Shown here: positions 40,028 through 42,118 of the stretch, piece by piece
How the letters are laid out: each line of letters begins with the position of its first letter
Position numbering within the stretch: position 1 is the stretch's first letter
Assembly: GCA_013215605.1 (NCBI GenBank)
Contig: JABSQW010000175.1
Span: 1-42,118, forward strand
DNA: 42,118 bases
From: Myxococcales bacterium
Lineage (GTDB): Bacteria; Myxococcota_A; UBA9160; SMWR01
Reading direction: 5' to 3'
Notes under the pieces: generated by a model
Told to the model about the DNA's origin: nothing
Database searches by the model: none
What the model saw: only the letters and a program-made list of their open reading frames with translations
Program-made: the position numbers and the translations under genes

Positions 40028-41521
40028 GTGAGCCGTTTCGTGATGGCCCTCGATCAGGGCACGACGTCGTCCCGCGCGATCTTGTTCGACAAGGGCGGAG
40101 CCATCGCCGCGATCGACCAGCACGAGTTCACCCAGCACTTTCCGCAGCCGGGCTGGGTGGAGCACGACGCGAACGAGATCTTCGACAGTCAGCTCCGCGC
40201 CGCCCGCGGCGTGCTCGGGAAGGCGGCTGCAACCGGTGCGGACGTCACGGCCATCGGCATCACGAATCAGCGCGAGACGGCCGTCGTCTGGGACCGCGCG
40301 ACCGGCGAGCCCATCCACCGCGCGATCGTCTGGCAGTCGCGCCAGACGTCGGGCATCTGCGACGAGCTGCGCGCTCGCGGGCTCGAGGACGAGGTGCGCT
40401 CCCGCACGGGCCTGTTGATCGACGCCTACTTCTCGGCCACGAAGGTCCGTTTCATCCTCGATGCCGTCGACGGGGCCCAGGAACGGGCCGAGCGCGGCGA
40501 GCTCTGCTTCGGAACGGTGGACGCGTGGCTGCTCTTCAAGCTCACGAACGGCCGCGTGCACGCCACGGAGTACTCGAACGCGTCGCGTACCCTCGTCTAC
40601 AACATCCGCGAACTCGACTGGGACGACACGCTGCTCGGCGAGCTGCGGATCCCCCGGGCGATGCTGCCGGAGGTGCGGGACACGAGTGGAACGTTCGGCG
40701 AGGCCGACGCGAGCTGGCTGGGCGCCGAGATCCCCATCGCCGGGATGGCCGGCGACCAGCAGGCGGCGCTGTTCGGCCAGGGCTGCAGCGAGGCCGGGCG
40801 CGCGAAGAATACGTACGGCACGGGCTGTTTCCTGCTCATGAACACGGGCACCGACGCGCCCACTTCGGAGTCCGGCCTCGTTACGACGATCGCCTGGGGG
40901 ATCGGGGGGAGCGTCGAGTACGCGCTCGAGGGCAGTATCTTCGTGACGGGCTCAGCGGTTCAGTGGCTGCGCGACGGCATTGGACTGATCGACGACGCGA
41001 GCGAGACCGACGCCATCGCCAATAGCGTCGACGACACGGCAGGCGTCTATCTCGTGCCGGCGTTCGTGGGCCTCGGCGCCCCCTACTGGGACGAGCGCGC
41101 GCGCGGTGCGATGGTCGGCATCACGCGCGGCACGTCGCGCGCACACATCGTGCGCGCCACGCTCGAGTCGATCGCCTATCAGACCCGCGACGTCGTCGAG
41201 TGCGTGCAGTCGGATTCCAAGCTCGAGCTCGACCGGCTGCGCGTCGACGGAGGCGCCGCGCAGAACGACTTCCTCATGCAGTTCCAGGCGGACTGTCTCG
41301 GCGTGCCGGTCGAGCGCCCGGCGGTGCTCGAAGTGACGGCCATGGGCGCCGCCGCCCTGGCGGGACTGGCCGTCGGCTTCTGGACCGATCGCTCCGAGCT
41401 CGACGCGGCGACGAGTCAGTTCACCGTGTTCGAGCCGCAGATGAGCGCCGATCGGCGCGACGCCCTGTACGACGGCTGGAAGCGCGCCGTCGAGCGATCC
41501 CTCGACTGGGAACGGGATTGA
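40028..41521 (+). CDS. glpK: GlpK, glycerol kinase
   Basis: A 497-residue FGGY-family kinase converting glycerol to glycerol-3-phosphate. Diagnostic stretches are [16 protein letters not shown] at the start, the [16 protein letters not shown] substrate loop, [13 protein letters not shown] with the catalytic Asp, [15 protein letters not shown], and [15 protein letters not shown] near the end. The GTG start is strongly supported by AGGAGG (40016-40021) 6 bases upstream. No glpF or glpD is visible. A glycerophosphodiesterase gene follows after 10 bases, so the two probably form a glycerol-recovery operon. Confidence 0.95.
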   Translation: MSRFVMALDQGTTSSRAILFDKGGAIAAIDQHEFTQHFPQPGWVEHDANEIFDSQLRAARGVLGKAAATGADVTAIGITNQRETAVVWDRATGEPIHRAIVWQSRQTSGICDELRARGLEDEVRSRTGLLIDAYFSATKVRFILDAVDGAQERAERGELCFGTVDAWLLFKLTNGRVHATEYSNASRTLVYNIRELDWDDTLLGELRIPRAMLPEVRDTSGTFGEADASWLGAEIPIAGMAGDQQAALFGQGCSEAGRAKNTYGTGCFLLMNTGTDAPTSESGLVTTIAWGIGGSVEYALEGSIFVTGSAVQWLRDGIGLIDDASETDAIANSVDDTAGVYLVPAFVGLGAPYWDERARGAMVGITRGTSRAHIVRATLESIAYQTRDVVECVQSDSKLELDRLRVDGGAAQNDFLMQFQADCLGVPVERPAVLEVTAMGAAALAGLAVGFWTDRSELDAATSQFTVFEPQMSADRRDALYDGWKRAVERSLDWERD

Positions 41522-41531
41522 TCGCAGCGCG

Positions 41532-42118
41532 ATGAGTTCACGTCGTCCCCGACCCCTGGTCATCGCCCACCGCGGGGCGTCGGGTCATCGACCCGAGAAC
41601 ACGCTCAGTGCCTACGAGCTCGCCGTCGAGCAGCGGGCGGACATGATCGAGATCGACCTCCATCGCACCCGCGATGCCGCCACGGTGATCACCCACGACG
41701 AGAAGCTCGACGCTCTCGGCGGGTCCGGCGAGATTGCCGAGCGAAGCTTCGCGGAGATCCGCAGCCTCGACGCCGGAGACGGGCAGCAGATCCCGACCCT
41801 CGACGAGGTGCTCGACGGATTCGCCGGGCGAATCCCGTTCAATCTAGAGCTCAAGAAGTCGACGACTGGCCCCTACCCGGGCCTGGAGTCGACCGCCCTC
41901 GAGGCGGTCACGCGGCGTGGCCTGCTGGGGGAGACGTTGTTCTCGTCGTTCTCCGATCCGGTTCTCTCGGAGCTGCGCGGACTGTCGACCCACGCGCGCC
42001 TCGCTCTACTGATTTCCCCTGAAAATTCAGAAGGTTGGATGAAACGCGCGGCCGCGCTTGGCGCCGAGGCGGTGAATCCGTGGCGGGGCATCACCACGCC
42101 GGAGCTGATCGCGGAGGC
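41532..42118 (+). CDS. Glycerophosphodiester phosphodiesterase, 3' end beyond the window
   Basis: The first 195 codons of a GDPD-family enzyme; the frame is open to the window end. The catalytic set is visible: HRGASGHRPENT (His13-Arg14, Glu21-Asn22), the metal ligands IEIDLH (Glu41 and Asp43), THDEKL (His56 catalytic) and NLELKK (Glu107). It cleaves glycerophosphodiesters to glycerol-3-phosphate and an alcohol. No signal peptide is seen, so it is cytoplasmic (UgpQ-like rather than GlpQ-like). It starts 10 bases after glpK, consistent with a shared role in glycerol-phosphate recovery. Confidence 0.9.
   Translation, partial: MSSRRPRPLVIAHRGASGHRPENTLSAYELAVEQRADMIEIDLHRTRDAATVITHDEKLDALGGSGEIAERSFAEIRSLDAGDGQQIPTLDEVLDGFAGRIPFNLELKKSTTGPYPGLESTALEAVTRRGLLGETLFSSFSDPVLSELRGLSTHARLALLISPENSEGWMKRAAALGAEAVNPWRGITTPELIAE

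Noticed and set aside
1-42118. Frequent CTCGAG and similar 6-base palindromes
   Set aside because: They come from Leu-Glu codon pairs (CTC GAG) in coding sequence and carry no regulatory pattern.
1-42118. CRISPR arrays, tRNA or rRNA genes, insertion sequences, prophage or integrase genes
   Set aside because: I looked for regularly spaced repeats, cloverleaf-like segments, terminal inverted repeats and transposase motifs and saw none.

Overview
This window is a 42 kb stretch of a GC-rich chromosome (most codons end in G or C) from a diderm bacterium with lipopolysaccharide. Gene content and order point to the former Deltaproteobacteria (Myxococcota or Desulfobacterota-like): LpxI is used in the lipid A pathway, a yicC-remA-gmk-spoT block is present, and a Gfo/Idh oxidoreductase sits between the lipid A genes. 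This placement is inference from gene content; no rRNA or tRNA gene is present to test it. I see no insertion sequence, integrase, CRISPR array or phage gene. The window reads as densely packed core chromosome, with many GTG starts and 1-4 nt stop/start overlaps.

Layout. Positions 1-831 hold the end of a LolC/LolE-type permease and lolD (lipoprotein release). Positions 920-11036 form one outer-membrane and lipid A run: a promoter-like element, then bamA, skp, lpxA, lpxI, a Gfo/Idh oxidoreductase, lpxB, waaA and lpxK. lpxD and fabZ, usually found between skp and lpxA, are absent. A convergent LPS-core kinase gene (11076-11951, minus) follows. A 140-base divergent region with two strong inverted repeats leads into a second nine-gene run (12092-21297). 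It holds a GT9 heptosyltransferase-like gene, a GT2 gene, the heptose-7-phosphate kinase hldA, yicC, remA, gmk, a bifunctional Rel/SpoT, a WaaE-like GT2 and a GT4. Stringent-response and guanylate metabolism are therefore embedded in LPS-core synthesis.

Positions 21304-26060 carry a minus-strand methyltransferase, a GT39-type membrane glycosyltransferase overlapping an LpxO-like hydroxylase, and a convergent MsbA-like ABC exporter. This looks like a lipid or LPS modification and export neighbourhood. On the minus strand, purM is coupled to an FAD-dependent oxidoreductase of unknown role. Diverging from purM across a 14-bp hairpin is a plus-strand run of a GT2 gene and two ABC half-transporters that look like a heterodimer with one degenerate ATP site. 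The end of the window has smc, a convergent MFS transporter, ftsY, glpK and the start of a glycerophosphodiester phosphodiesterase gene.

Taken together, the genes build and export the outer membrane (BamA/Skp, Lol, lipid A, Kdo, heptose core, glycosyl and hydroxyl modifications). They are interleaved with growth control (Gmk, Rel/SpoT), membrane targeting (FtsY), chromosome organisation (SMC) and glycerol-lipid turnover (GlpK, GDPD). The most unusual points are an extra N-terminal domain on BamA, substitutions in the LpxK P-loop and in LpxA, the LPS/stringent-response operon fusion, strong palindromes in two divergent promoter regions, a recurring TATCC motif just upstream of several starts that suggests leaderless transcripts, and a start-less coding-like remnant after smc.
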